The position numbers and the translations under genes are program-made. A stretch of 64,000 nt of DNA from DATCJA01 sp963734635 (lineage in GTDB: Bacteria; Acidobacteriota; Vicinamibacteria; Vicinamibacterales; UBA2999). The stretch is taken from positions 868,001-932,000 of the forward strand of contig CAVTIA010000003.1 in assembly GCA_963734635.1 (NCBI GenBank), given 5' to 3'. This document shows, in pieces, positions 7,004-15,667 of this stretch. Below the pieces are notes generated by a model. That model ran no database searches and had not been told where the DNA came from. It saw only the letters and a list, made by a program, of their open reading frames with translations. Numbering within the stretch: position 1 is the stretch's first letter; each line of letters starts with the position of its first letter.

Positions 7004-7582
7004 CTATTGCGGCTGTAACGCGTAGTCGGCGCGATACGCGCCGAAGATCCCTCTTCCGATCACTGCGTGACGGACATACTTGGGATGTGAGATATGAGTG
7101 GCGTTCGTGCCGACAGGGATGAAACCCCGGGGACTCGTCGGGCAACCGACGTCCAGACGGTACCAGCCGTCCCACTCAGTGACGGCGCTTTTTCCGCCCA
7201 GTTCGACCGTTGCTCCGGCAATGGGCCGACCCGTTCGGGCGTCCGTCACCCGTCCGTAACGCGCAATGCAGATACGTGGATAGACAAGAATGTCACCCCG
7301 GGAGGCCGGGCCCGTCACTCGAATTTCGCCCATCAGTCGACCATCGACGTGCGTCGTGAAAACCCCAAGGTGCGGGACGACCAGGCTGTAAGCACCGTCT
7401 GCGTCGGTCATGCTGGTTGAATCCCCAACTGTCACTGTTGCACTCGGCACGCCGACATTCGTCGCAACGTCGATGACTCGGCCGGACAGCGGCACCTCCA
7501 CAGCAGCAGTAGGTGCGGTTGGCGCGGCATCAACACATCCGACTGCAAGCACGATGGCGGCAGCAACCGCAGTCTTGCGCAT
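7004..7582 (-). CDS. Lipoprotein with carboxypeptidase-regulatory-like beta domains
   Basis: I take the ATG at 7582, because codons further upstream have no signal sequence. The 192-aa protein starts with a lipoprotein-type signal (AAAIVLAVGC, Cys at residue 16). It then carries two short transthyretin-like repeats: VEVPLSGRVIDVATNVGVPS with SMTDADGAYSL, and YGRVTDARTGRPIAGATV with TEWDGWYRLDV. This G-x-V-x-D...G-x-P...A-x-V...DG-x-Y pattern is the CarboxypepD_reg/CnaB-like fold of surface proteins. It is probably anchored in a membrane and facing outward. It is island cargo between tRNA copy 2 and the recombinase operon. Confidence 0.65.
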   Translation of the reverse strand: MRKTAVAAAIVLAVGCVDAAPTAPTAAVEVPLSGRVIDVATNVGVPSATVTVGDSTSMTDADGAYSLVVPHLGVFTTHVDGRLMGEIRVTGPASRGDILVYPRICIARYGRVTDARTGRPIAGATVELGGKSAVTEWDGWYRLDVGCPTSPRGFIPVGTNATHISHPKYVRHAVIGRGIFGAYRADYALQPQ

Positions 7583-7686
7583 GACCACCTCGATCGCAGC
7601 GCGTGTCACACGGCTTCTTCTCGCCGGACCTACGCTGTCTCTCTTTCGCACGCGAAGATCCGCGTAGGCGCGTGCAGAATTTGCGC

Positions 7687-8037
7687 TCAATGAACCGTTA
7701 CTAATTCGGTATCGGCTGATCGTGTCGCTGTCTGCGTGTCGTGAGGTCCAGCCACGGCGGCGTTTGGCGGAACAGTTGGCACTCGCCCGGTGGCTTGTTC
7801 GAAGGCTCGCATCGCGTCCGCGTCTCCCCCACCGCTCGCCGCGAGATACGTCGACGTCTGGCTGATGTTGTGATGGCCGAGCCACCGCTGGATCGTGGCG
7901 AGCGGCACACCGGCATCCATCCACCGTGAGCCCGCTTCCCGTCGCAGATCGTGGAAGTGCAGATCCGCGATCCTGGCGCGCTGACAGGTCAGCCGCCACG
8001 CGGTTTTGATCGACCGGGTGCGTGGTCTGGGATCCAT
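7687..8037 (-). CDS. Tyrosine recombinase, C-terminal catalytic half only
   Basis: The 116-residue frame contains LHFHDLRREAGSRWMDAG (the HxLR motif), WLGHHNISQT (second His) and TSTYLAAS (nucleophilic Tyr), the C-terminal active-site residues of phage-type integrases. The first catalytic Arg and the core- and arm-binding N-terminal domains are missing. The ATG at 8037 overlaps the TAA of the upstream gene (TAATG), so the fragment may be translated by coupling. As the only integrase relic between tRNA copies, it probably belonged to the element that inserted at tRNA-Pro. Confidence 0.7.
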   Translation of the reverse strand: MDPRPRTRSIKTAWRLTCQRARIADLHFHDLRREAGSRWMDAGVPLATIQRWLGHHNISQTSTYLAASGGGDADAMRAFEQATGRVPTVPPNAAVAGPHDTQTATRSADTELVTVH

Positions 8038-8492
8038 TACTCGGCTCCTGTCACGACACCCCACTCGTTGAGAATCGAGACCGCGAGCGCCCCAACCGAG
8101 ATAATCAGCGCTAACACCGAAACCCAAACGTTCGTTCGGTGTCGTCTGTGCTCAGCACGCAACTCCGCGAGCACTGAGGCCATGTACGGGAAGTTGACGA
8201 AATCGCCAGGCCTGTCAATCTCTCGTTTGGTCGTAAAAAACACAACCACACTGCCGTCTGGCTTCGGGTCAGGGCGCCTGTAACGAAACTTGTGATCCAA
8301 GTGGTAGTACAACCGGCCGAACACAACGTCTGGATCGACGCGCAGTGTCTTGGCGATCGCGGGAATGTCGATCGGGATGAGAATTTCTCTCTGTTGTGAC
8401 CCGACTCCGAACGCTTCGCTCGCGAAGGCGTCGTAATACCGCTCATAAATCGCGTCAAGAATCTGCAGATCGGTGGGCAGTGGTTTCTTCAT
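8037..8492 (-). CDS. Winged-helix-like protein with C-terminal membrane anchor
   Basis: The 151-aa product begins MKKPLPTDLQILDAIYERYY, followed by a segment compatible with a small winged helix (IPAIAKTLRVDPDVVFGRLY, then YRRPDPKPDGSVVVFF as a wing). Its C-terminus holds one transmembrane helix (VWVSVLALIISVGALAVSI, about residues 122-140). Proteins of this plan occur in bacterial islands but I know no function for them. It overlaps the upstream gene by ATGA and the downstream recombinase by TAATG, so the three genes form one operon. Confidence 0.6.
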   Translation of the reverse strand: MKKPLPTDLQILDAIYERYYDAFASEAFGVGSQQREILIPIDIPAIAKTLRVDPDVVFGRLYYHLDHKFRYRRPDPKPDGSVVVFFTTKREIDRPGDFVNFPYMASVLAELRAEHRRHRTNVWVSVLALIISVGALAVSILNEWGVVTGAE

Positions 8493-9115
8493 GGCGTCGG
8501 GATCATGACCTGAAAGGGCGTTCTCGGGGACTCATGTGAGATCGCGCGCTTGAAACTCAACGATCTCTGGGGATCCCACGGTCGATGCACCACACGCATC
8601 AAATAGTGTTCTAGCGCGCACCAATCATCATCGTCGTCTTCGCCAGCTTCGCCAAAAGCAAGCAATTGCTCGATGAAGGCAAGGCCGCCGTCTCGTTTCT
8701 GACGCGCGGCGTGCCACATGTCCGCCACCGGGGGAGGCTCAGGCTCACTGAGACAATCTTCAAAAGTGGAAAACGCATCGAGGAAAAACTCCCGCAGCCA
8801 CGCGGCGTGAATATTTAGGCGCCGCGCCCACGCGTTCACGGTTCGTGTTCGCCGTAAACGATGGAGACTTTCACGCGCGTCGAACCTACGGTGGCGCTCG
8901 CGGATATGCTCCCCCTTCGGCAGTCGACACAAGTCGAAATCATCGATGGTGGCAATCTGTTCACAGCGCGTACGCAGTTCCGTCCAGGCGCCAAGTCTGA
9001 CGATCGCCCGCACGAATTCACTTCGAGCCCTCGCACGATCAAAGACGTGCCTAGCATTCCGTTGAAGATGCGGCCGCTGCCGTCGTTCTAACGTGTGCTC
9101 AGGTCGTTGCGCCAC
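8489..9115 (-). CDS. Unknown 208-aa protein, first gene of the recombinase operon
   Basis: The frame is open from 9115 and its TGA overlaps the next ATG. Coding-like composition is clearest from about residue 40 on: TELRTRCEQIATIDDFDLC, VNAWARRLNIHAAWLREFFL, then an acidic patch GEAGEDDDDDW. The Trp/Arg-rich helical block NAWARRLNIHAAWL recalls recognition-helix-like segments, but I recognise no family. The start is uncertain because the first 40 residues are arginine-rich and low in complexity. Confidence 0.5.
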   Translation of the reverse strand: MAQRPEHTLERRQRPHLQRNARHVFDRARARSEFVRAIVRLGAWTELRTRCEQIATIDDFDLCRLPKGEHIRERHRRFDARESLHRLRRTRTVNAWARRLNIHAAWLREFFLDAFSTFEDCLSEPEPPPVADMWHAARQKRDGGLAFIEQLLAFGEAGEDDDDDWCALEHYLMRVVHRPWDPQRSLSFKRAISHESPRTPFQVMIPTP

Positions 9116-9455
9116 GCGCTGCGGGCTCCAACCGCAGAAGGCTCCAGGGTGTGAAAGATGGCGGCACTGCGCGCCTGGAGTGACGCACGTTCGGTGATCA
9201 GCCTAGCCGCCGGTGCTGATTCTACGACGGTTCAGAAGGATGGACTACGGCGCGCCCTTGTCGAAACAGCAGGGTGACTGGACGACGCTTAAGAGATGAA
9301 AGCGCGTGTTGGTGAATCTGATGAGCAACGTTCGTGCAATGGCGTACAGCGATCAATCCGAATTAGCGCGGTACCTTGTTGCTGCCACTCGTATCGAGGA
9401 AACAGCACGTGAACCAGAATCCGCCGTGGCGACGATGGCGATTCCTAACCAGCAG
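9116..9455. other. Gene-poor stretch containing island repeat copy B
   Basis: No convincing gene is seen. The left two thirds belong to the 180-bp repeat (9166-9344). A plus-strand frame from 9306 runs antisense to the end of the collagen-like gene and is judged a shadow. Confidence 0.4.
9166..9344. repeat. Imperfect direct repeat, copy B (about 180 bp)
   Basis: This segment matches 2283-2462 (copy A). It keeps a minus-strand relic of the copy A membrane-protein tail (AIARTLLIRFTNTRFHL), but without an intact gene, because a stop lies just upstream in that frame. Confidence 0.7.
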
Positions 9456-9824
9456 TCACGTCGCGTCATCATTGGTACTGTCGTCGCAGTTCGCTTGAGT
9501 CGTTGGGGGCGCAGATATTTTGGCGGTCAGATCTCGAACGGTTGCGCCCAGGATGTCTAGTTCCGCTTGGATTTGGGCCATGCGTTTCATTTGCACCTCT
9601 AGCTGCCGATAGACGTCATCGAAGTGCGTCTCCATCGTATCGAGGACGTCACTCTTCTGTGCTGGACCCTGGACACCAGTTGGTCCAGTCCGCCCAGGCT
9701 TACCGATCTTTCCACGGCGCCCGAGCTGTCCCGTTGGTCCTCGCGCGCCGAGTGGCCCTCGCGCGCCTCGCGGTCCTTGCGCCCCTTTTGCTCCCCGTGG
9801 TCCCCGCTTCGAGCCTGCGCCCAT
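9456..9824 (-). CDS. Collagen-like Gly-X-Y protein with C-terminal coiled coil
   Basis: The 122-aa protein has about 16 uninterrupted Gly-X-Y triplets at residues 8-55 (GPRGAKGAQGPRGARGPL, then GARGPTGQLGRRGKIGKP). A helical coiled coil follows (DDVYRQLEVQMKRMAQIQAE, LDILGATVRDLTAKI) that could trimerise the chain, then a polar tail ending NDDAT. There is no signal peptide. Short collagen-like repeats with a trimerising helix are known from phage tail fibres and from bacterial surface proteins. Here it is island cargo next to tRNA-Pro, so a phage-structural origin is plausible but unproven. Confidence 0.65.
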   Translation of the reverse strand: MGAGSKRGPRGAKGAQGPRGARGPLGARGPTGQLGRRGKIGKPGRTGPTGVQGPAQKSDVLDTMETHFDDVYRQLEVQMKRMAQIQAELDILGATVRDLTAKISAPPTTQANCDDSTNDDAT

Positions 9825-10023
9825 CAGTGGCCCTCCGTCGAATGCTTAGCGGTACCGGTTGAACGACCGCGTCGAAGGAATATCAAGCGTTTCGCGAACC
9901 GCGGACGAATCTTCCGGTCAAAAGAAACGGGCGCCACTCGCGGCGCCCGAGACTTTCACAAAACAATGCACATTCGGCCTTACTGCCCAACTGCCTCACA
10001 CGCGAAAACCCCGCGTAAAAAGC

Positions 10024-10100
10024 TGGTCGGGATGGCGGGATTCGAACCCGCGGCCCCTTGACCCCCAGTCAAGTGCGCTACCAGGCTGCGCTACATCCCG
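10024..10100 (-). tRNA. tRNA-Pro(GGG)
   Basis: A 77-nt cloverleaf folds cleanly: acceptor CGGGATG/CATCCCG, D-stem GCGC/GCGC, anticodon stem CTTGA/TCAAG around the loop CTGGGGG (anticodon GGG), T-stem GCGGG/CCCGC with loop TTCGAAT, discriminator A and encoded CCA. Its 5' end begins immediately after the stop codon of merR (10101-10103) on the same strand. The 3' half is repeated at 6789 and 1568, which identifies this gene as the integration target. Confidence 0.95.
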
Positions 10101-10686
10101 CTATGCGCTCGTGCGCTTGCGTTTTCCGGTCTTCACCTTCCGCACCGTTCCGCTTCGCTTGGTCGCGGTGGCGCGTTTGGCTGGCTTGGCCGAAACCGAT
10201 GGCCGGCTTCGACCGGCGTTGGCGGACGATTGAACCGCGCGACCGCCGTTGGCAGGTTTGACGGCACGCAACGTCGTTTCGCGATGCGATCCGTTCGGCG
10301 GCAGTTCGGGAAGCGTCGTCCCCGCGCGCTTCGACAACACGTGCAGGATCGATCGGAGACCGGTTCTGCACCATCTCGATCCGCGAGCGTGCATCCGCAC
10401 CGAGCGTGTCGAGCACGTCCTTGTCGGCACGCACTTTCGCCGCCGGGGTCCGTGGCAACTCCTCACCGAGCCGCCGCCGCGCGCCGGCCAGCGTCAGCCC
10501 CTCGACGAACACGAGCTGCTTGATCCGCAGCACATGGTCGAGGTCGGACTGCCGGTATAGACGCGGTGAATCGACCGACTTCTGAACGCCGATCCCGGGA
10601 AATTCCTTTTCCCAGGAGCGGAGCACGTACGGCTGGAGTCCCGTCGCCTCGCAGACTTCCGAAGCCTTGTACAGCTTTGGAGTCAC
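10101..10686 (-). CDS. MerR-family transcriptional regulator, one frameshift
   Basis: The N-terminus (KASEVCEATGLQPYVLRSWE, then RLYRQSDLDHVLRIKQLVF) is the winged helix of MerR regulators. Around 10365 the reading frame must shift. The second frame continues GLRSILHVLSKRAG and ends in a Lys/Arg/Ala-rich tail whose stop at 10101 touches the tRNA-Pro. No effector-binding cysteines are visible and the domain after the HTH is short, so it belongs to the simple MerR-like group. The GTG start lies six bases from a TATACT box, suggesting a leaderless message. Confidence 0.75.
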
Positions 10687-10692
10687 GGGCCA

Positions 10693-10698
10693 AGTATA
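10693..10698 (-). promoter_or_regulatory. -10 box of merR (leaderless)
   Basis: TATACT on the minus strand ends six bases before the GTG start codon, so transcription should begin at or next to the start codon. The -35 region is weak. No Shine-Dalgarno fits between them. Confidence 0.5.
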
Positions 10699-10710
10699 AC
10701 AGCCTGCGCC

Positions 10711-12080
10711 TTACTTGCGCGTCCGTCTTCGCACCTTCAGCCGGATAGGCGTGCCGACGAACCCGAACGATTCACGAAGCTTGTTGACCAGGAACCGCTC
10801 GTACGAGAAGTGGAACCGCGTCGCGACGTTCGTGAAGATGACGAAGGTTGGCGGTGCGACCCCCGTCTGAGCCGCATACAGGATGCGTGTCGCGGTCCGG
10901 CCGCGGCTTGGAGGGGGGTGCGCGCTCGCCACACGCTGTATCAGTGTGTTGAGCTCGGACGTTTTGACGCGCGCGGTTCGAGCCGCCGCAACCTGGTCGA
11001 TCGTCTCGAGCAGCCGCGGTGTCCGCTCACCGGTGACCGCCGAGATGTGCAGCACGGGAACATAGTCGAGGAACTTCAGTCGTCGTCTCAGCTCTTCGTC
11101 GAACTCGCTCGCCCTGCTCGCGCCCATCGCCCTTCATGAGGTCCCATTTGTTGGCCGCCACGATGATGCCGCACCCTGCCTTCTCCGCCTCTCCCGCAAT
11201 GGCGGCATCCTGATCGGTGACACCCTCCGTCGCATCGACGACGAGCACCGCGACGTCGGCCGATTCCATCGCCCGTCGTGCCAGGAGGACGCTGACGGAT
11301 TCGATCTGGCCGGACCGCGCCACTCGTCCCGGACGACGCATGCCGGCTGTATCGACGATTCGAAACCGGCGGCGATGCCACATCAGCAGCGTATCAACCG
11401 CGTCGCGCGTGGTGCCAGGCAGCTCGCTCACGATCATCCGCTCTTCACGCAGCAGCCGATTGACGAGCGACGACTTCCCGACGTTCGGCCGGCCGATCAC
11501 ACGCGATCGCCCGTACCTCGTCCGCTCGCGGCGCGCTCGCCTTCCTGCGCCGGTGATGACGCTCGGCGACTGCCGTCCCAACTCGTCCACGATCGTGTCG
11601 AGCAGATCGCCGGTACCGATGCCATGCTCGGCTGAGATTTCATGAACGTGGTCGAACCCGAGCTGGTAAAACTCGAGCGTGCCTGCCTGCGAGCGGCGAT
11701 CGTCAGCTTTATTGATGGCCAGAATCACGGGCCGGTCGGCTTCGCGGAGGACGCGGGCGATTTCGCGATCGCCGGGAACAAGTCCCTCACGTCCATCTAC
11801 AACAAAGACAAGAAGATCGGCAGATGCGATTGCGCGACGCCCCCGTTCGAGCACAACGCCGTGAAGTGGGTCATGGCTCTGGCCGAACATGCCGCCGGTG
11901 TCGACGAGCTCGAACTGACGACCACGCCATTCGGCCGGATGCGCAATGACATCCCGCGTGGTGCCCGGGAACAGTCGTCACGATTGCGCGGCGCCGACCG
12001 GTAAGGCGATTGAAGATCGTCGATTTGCCGACGTTCGGACGCCCCACCAGCACGACCGAGAGGTCTCGCTTACGGTTCAT
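10711..12080 (-). CDS. der: GTPase Der (EngA), ribosome assembly, two frameshifts
   Basis: Der is a double GTPase needed for 50S subunit assembly. The locus is about 456 codons, the family's normal size. The first G domain starts LSVVLVGRPNVGKSTIFNRL and breaks near 11960 after TTVPG. The second frame resumes at the switch region and reads to the second P-loop (VIGRPNVGKSSLVNRLL), DTAGM and the NKWD motif (VAANKWDLMKG). A second break near 11120 leads to the C-terminal KH-like domain (FLDYVPVLHISAVTG, ending IRLKVRRRTRK). An essential gene broken twice points to consensus errors. Its start codon abuts the HU promoter. Confidence 0.85.
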
Positions 12081-12110
12081 TTGACAGCGTAAGTGGTTCT
12101 TTTCTATAGT
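12081..12110 (+). promoter_or_regulatory. Sigma-70 promoter of the HU/IHF gene
   Basis: A perfect -35 TTGACA (12081-12086) is followed after 18 bases by TATAGT (12105-12110). Transcription would begin near 12117, about 27 bases before the HU ATG. The -35 box directly touches the ATG of der on the opposite strand, so the two start regions are fused. Confidence 0.75.
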
Positions 12111-12143
12111 AGTTACAGTTCCCTGAGCCGAGGATCTCCCTGC

Positions 12144-12413
12144 ATGATCAAGGTCGACATCGTAAACGAGGTCTCGAAGATCGCCGACATCACCAAGGTG
12201 AAGGCTGAGCTGGCTGTCGATGCGGTTTTCGACGCGATGCGCGTATCGATGCAGCGGGGCGATCGCATTGAGCTCCGCGGATTTGGCGTGTTCCAGGTGA
12301 AGCCGCGGAAGCGCGGCATCGGCCGTAACCCGCGGACCGGCAAAGAAGTTCGCATCCCGCCGGGCCGCACCATCCGGTTCAAGCCCGGTAAAGAGCTCCA
12401 GAATATCGGGTAA
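12144..12413 (+). CDS. HU/IHF-family nucleoid protein
   Basis: The 89-aa protein starts MIKVDIVNEVSKIADITKVK at the ATG preceded by GAGG. It carries the DNA-binding beta-arm signature GFGVFQVKPRKRGIGRNPRT and the conserved end IRFKPGKEL. Length and motifs fit the HU/IHF family. Which of the two it is (homodimeric HU or IHF subunit) cannot be told. It bends and compacts DNA and may assist integrase-type recombination. It is transcribed from the strong promoter at 12081-12110, divergently from der. Confidence 0.9.
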   Translation: MIKVDIVNEVSKIADITKVKAELAVDAVFDAMRVSMQRGDRIELRGFGVFQVKPRKRGIGRNPRTGKEVRIPPGRTIRFKPGKELQNIG

Positions 12414-12422
12414 ACGGCCCGC

Positions 12423-13404
12423 ATGGGCTTGACTCTTCGTCTACCTCCCCGGAATACGGCTTTCGTCCGTCCTCTGAGTCGCCCCGACCGGCGCCCGGGT
12501 TCAACCGCGCCCGCGACGGCGCTGGCTTCACCCGGTGCTGTTTCTGCTGACGGCGGCGTCGACGCTGATAGTCGGTGCCGACCACTTCGCCGGCTTCTAC
12601 GCCGATTTCGGCACGCGAACCGTGGACCTCTCAAGAACCGCGCTGCTCCTGAGCGGGTTCTGGTACAGCGCGTCGATCCTGGCCATCCTCGGTGCTCACG
12701 AGTTCGGTCACTACTACGCGTGCCGATATTACGGCGTCGATGCCTCGCTTCCATATTTCCTTCCAGCTCCGCTTGCCGCTGACGGGCACGCTCGGCGCGT
12801 TCATCCGAATCCGGCAAGCGATTCCGGGCAAACGGGAGCTCTTCGACATCGGGATTGCCGGGCCCATCGCGGGCTTCATGGTGGCAGTGCCGGTGCTTCT
12901 GGTCGGCATGGGTCTGTCGCGGGTGACCGCATTGCCGGGCGACACGACCGGGATTCGTCGAACTTGGCGAGCCGCTGCTGTTCAAGGCGGTGGCATGGCT
13001 CTACTGGGGAACGCCCCCGGATGGCTATTCAATCAACATGCATCCGATGGCGTTCGCCGCGTGGTTCGGGCTGCTGGCCACGGCGCTCAACCTGTTTCCG
13101 ATCGGGCAGCTCGACGGCGGTCACATCTCGTACGCGGTGCTCGGTCGGAGAAGCACGATTGTCACGCTCGGGACGGTCGGCGGCGCTCATCGCGCTGACG
13201 TTCGTGTCCAGCTCCTGGCTCGTCTGGACGGCCCTCACGGTCGTGATGCTGCTGACGTTCGGACCGCGCCACCCGCGGACGATAGACGAACACGTTCCGC
13301 TCGACAAAGGACGTCTGTGGCTCGCGCTCTTCGCACTCGTGATGTTCGTCGTCTGCTTCACGCCGGCACCGATCGAGCCGCTCGACCTGGTGGCGAGCCC
13401 CTAG
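12423..13404 (+). CDS. Site-2 protease family (M50) membrane metalloprotease, several frameshifts
   Basis: Pieces in three frames make one integral-membrane protease. Near 12700 is ILGAHEFGHYYACRYYG with the HExGH zinc motif. From about 12760 a second frame gives LTGTLGAFIRIRQAIPGKRE, FDIGIAGPIAGFM. Near 13090 a third gives LNLFPIGQLDGGHISYAVLG with the N-x-F-P-x-x-x-x-DGGH motif carrying the third zinc ligand. The first frame then returns for the last helices to the stop at 13404. At least three indels are required. The start is unclear, and I give the ATG at 12423. It probably cleaves membrane-embedded substrates. A PDZ domain is not seen. Confidence 0.75.
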
Positions 13405-13455
13405 AACCGGCTCGTTACTCACGTAGTGACGTTGACCGGTTCTTGACGCGAGCGA

Positions 13456-15667
13456 CTACAGCACGTTGAGCGGATCGACATCGACCGTCACGCGGCGGCG
13501 CACCTCAGGCATCTCTGCGAGCACATCCCGAAGCGCGTCGCGCATGGCGCCCCGCCGATTGCCTTTCAGGAAGAACTGGACGCGGTGCTCGCCACGCAGC
13601 CGCGCAAGTGGCGCCGGTGCCGGTCCGAGGACGGTGAAAGGCACTCGCGCAGCAGCCGTCTCGAGCCGGCGAACCAGCGAGACTGCTGTCTGCATGGCCT
13701 GCTCGAAGGTTTTTCCGCGCACCAGTGTGTTCACGAGCGCGACCGTGGGCGGGTAACACATCTTCCGCCGGTACATCAGCTCGCGGTCCACGAACTCCAG
13801 GTAATCCTGCCGGCACGCTACCCGAATGCTGTAGTGCTCGGGGAAGAGCGTCTGAATGATCGCATCGCCGGCGGCATCGCCGCGTCCGGCACGTCCGGCA
13901 ACTTGGGTCAGGAGTTGAAACGTCCGCTCCGCCGCCCGAAAGTCCGCCAGGCCCAGGCCGACGTCCGCCGAAACCACTCCGACGAGCGTCACACGCGGAA
14001 AGTCGTGTCCCTTCGCAATCATCTGCGTGCCTACGAGCACGTCGATGTCGCCGGCGGCGAATTTCGAGAGCAATGCGGTGAGCGCTCCTCTTCGCCGTAC
14101 CGAGTCGCGGTCCACGCGTGCGATCCGAGCCTCGGGAAACATTTCGATCAGCTGCTGCTCGATCTTTGCCGTGCCGAATCCCACATGCTCGAGGTAAGGG
14201 GCTGCGCATCGTCGACATGCCTTCGGGACGGCAGTCGAGTGATTGCAGTAATGGCAGCGGGCCGTCCACCCGTCGCCCCGGCGGTGCACGGTCAGCGACA
14301 GATTGCAGTTTGGACATTCGAGGCTGTCACCGCACTGCCGGCAGAACACCGCGGTGGCGTAGCCGCGGCGGTTGAGCAGCACGAGCACCTGCTCGCGTCT
14401 GGAGAGGCGTTCTGCGATTGCTGCGTTGAGGGGGCGACTGATGACGATGTCCGGACCTTCGTCGGCGTACTCGTCGCGCATGTTCACCAGGGCCACGGAG
14501 GCCAGCGGCCGGTCGAGCACACGCCGCTCGAGCGCCACGCGGAGCGTACTTGCCGCTGGCGGCGTTCTGATACGTCTCCATCGAAGGCGTTGCCGACCCG
14601 AGGACGACAAGCGCCCCCACTGCGCGGCCGCGGACGATCGCCACGTCGCGGCCGTGATAACGCGGCGACTCGTCCTGCTTGTAGGAACTGTCGTGCTCCT
14701 CGTCGACGATGAGGAGGCCGGGATTTGCCAGAGGAGCAAACACAGCCGACCGCGTGCCGACGACTACGTCCACGGCGCCGCTGCGGATTCGTTGCCACTG
14801 ATCGTGCCGCTCCCCGTCTGACAGTCCGCTGTGCTGGATGGCGACTCGAGAGCCGAATGCAGATCGGCACAACGCCACGACTGATGGTGTGAGCGATATC
14901 TCTGGCACCATCAGCAGAACCTGACGACCTTGGGCGCTGACGTGCGCCGCCAGACGCAGGTAAATCTCGGTCTTGCCGCTGCCGGTGACACCGTGCAGCA
15001 GCGCCACCTGAAAACGTTGGGCGTCGGCAAGGGACGTGAGCGTGGCAAGGCCGCTGCGCTGCTCCTCCGTTAGTGGTCGTGCCGGGTCGTGGCGGAGGTG
15101 CGAGAGCGCGGCTCGGTCGAAGGGATCTCGCTCGATCGGCTCATGCCGCACCACCGCGAGACCGCGACGGACGAGGCGACGGACCACGGCGGCGCTGACG
15201 CCTTGATCGTGCAGCGCCGACATCCGGATGCCCGCAGGAGTAGTGTTCAGAATGTCGAGGGCATCCCGCTGCTTCGACGTCAATCGGGGAACGTCTGCTT
15301 CTTCGCCGGCGGCCGCCGCAACCACTGGAGTTGTTTTGAAGGCCGAGTCTCGCCGCGATCCCGGCGGCAGCGCAGCTCCGATCGCGTCGCCGATTCCGGC
15401 CATGTAGTAGTCCGCAACCCATTTGCACAGGTCGACAATCGCCGATGGAAGGAGCGGTTCCTGATCGACGACGTCCGCGATGTCACGAGTGTCCGTCCCG
15501 GCCTGGATCGCCGCGTCGTGTCCAACGACGCATCCGACGACCGTCCGCGCACCGACCGGTACACGCACGCGCGCACCGACCGCCGGCAGCGCGGGAAATC
15601 GATCGGGAACGCTATACGTGAGGGAATCGAGATAGGGGACGGGGACTGCTACGGAGATTAGACGCAA
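13456..15667 (-). CDS. priA: Primosomal protein N' (PriA helicase), one frameshift
   Basis: PriA reloads the replicative helicase at stalled forks. The locus is about 737 codons, the normal size. The first part has the N-terminal 3'-end-binding fold (VPVPYLDSLTYSVPDRF), Walker A at residues 226-234 (GVTGSGKTE) and DEEH at 322-325. After residue 374, near 14545, the frame shifts. The second part has the zinc module (CRQCGDSLECPNCN, CHYCNHS, CRRC), helicase motif V/VI (GTQMIAKGHDFPRVTLVG, QVAGRAGRGD) and ends VDVDPLNVL. It begins with TTG directly after the udg stop codon. Confidence 0.88.

Noticed and set aside
9306..9560. Plus-strand open frame of 84 codons
   Set aside because: Partly repeat copy B and partly antisense to the collagen-like gene. 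No protein-like features.
13585..14712. Long plus-strand open frame of 375 codons
   Set aside because: Antisense shadow of priA, caused by high GC at codon position 3.
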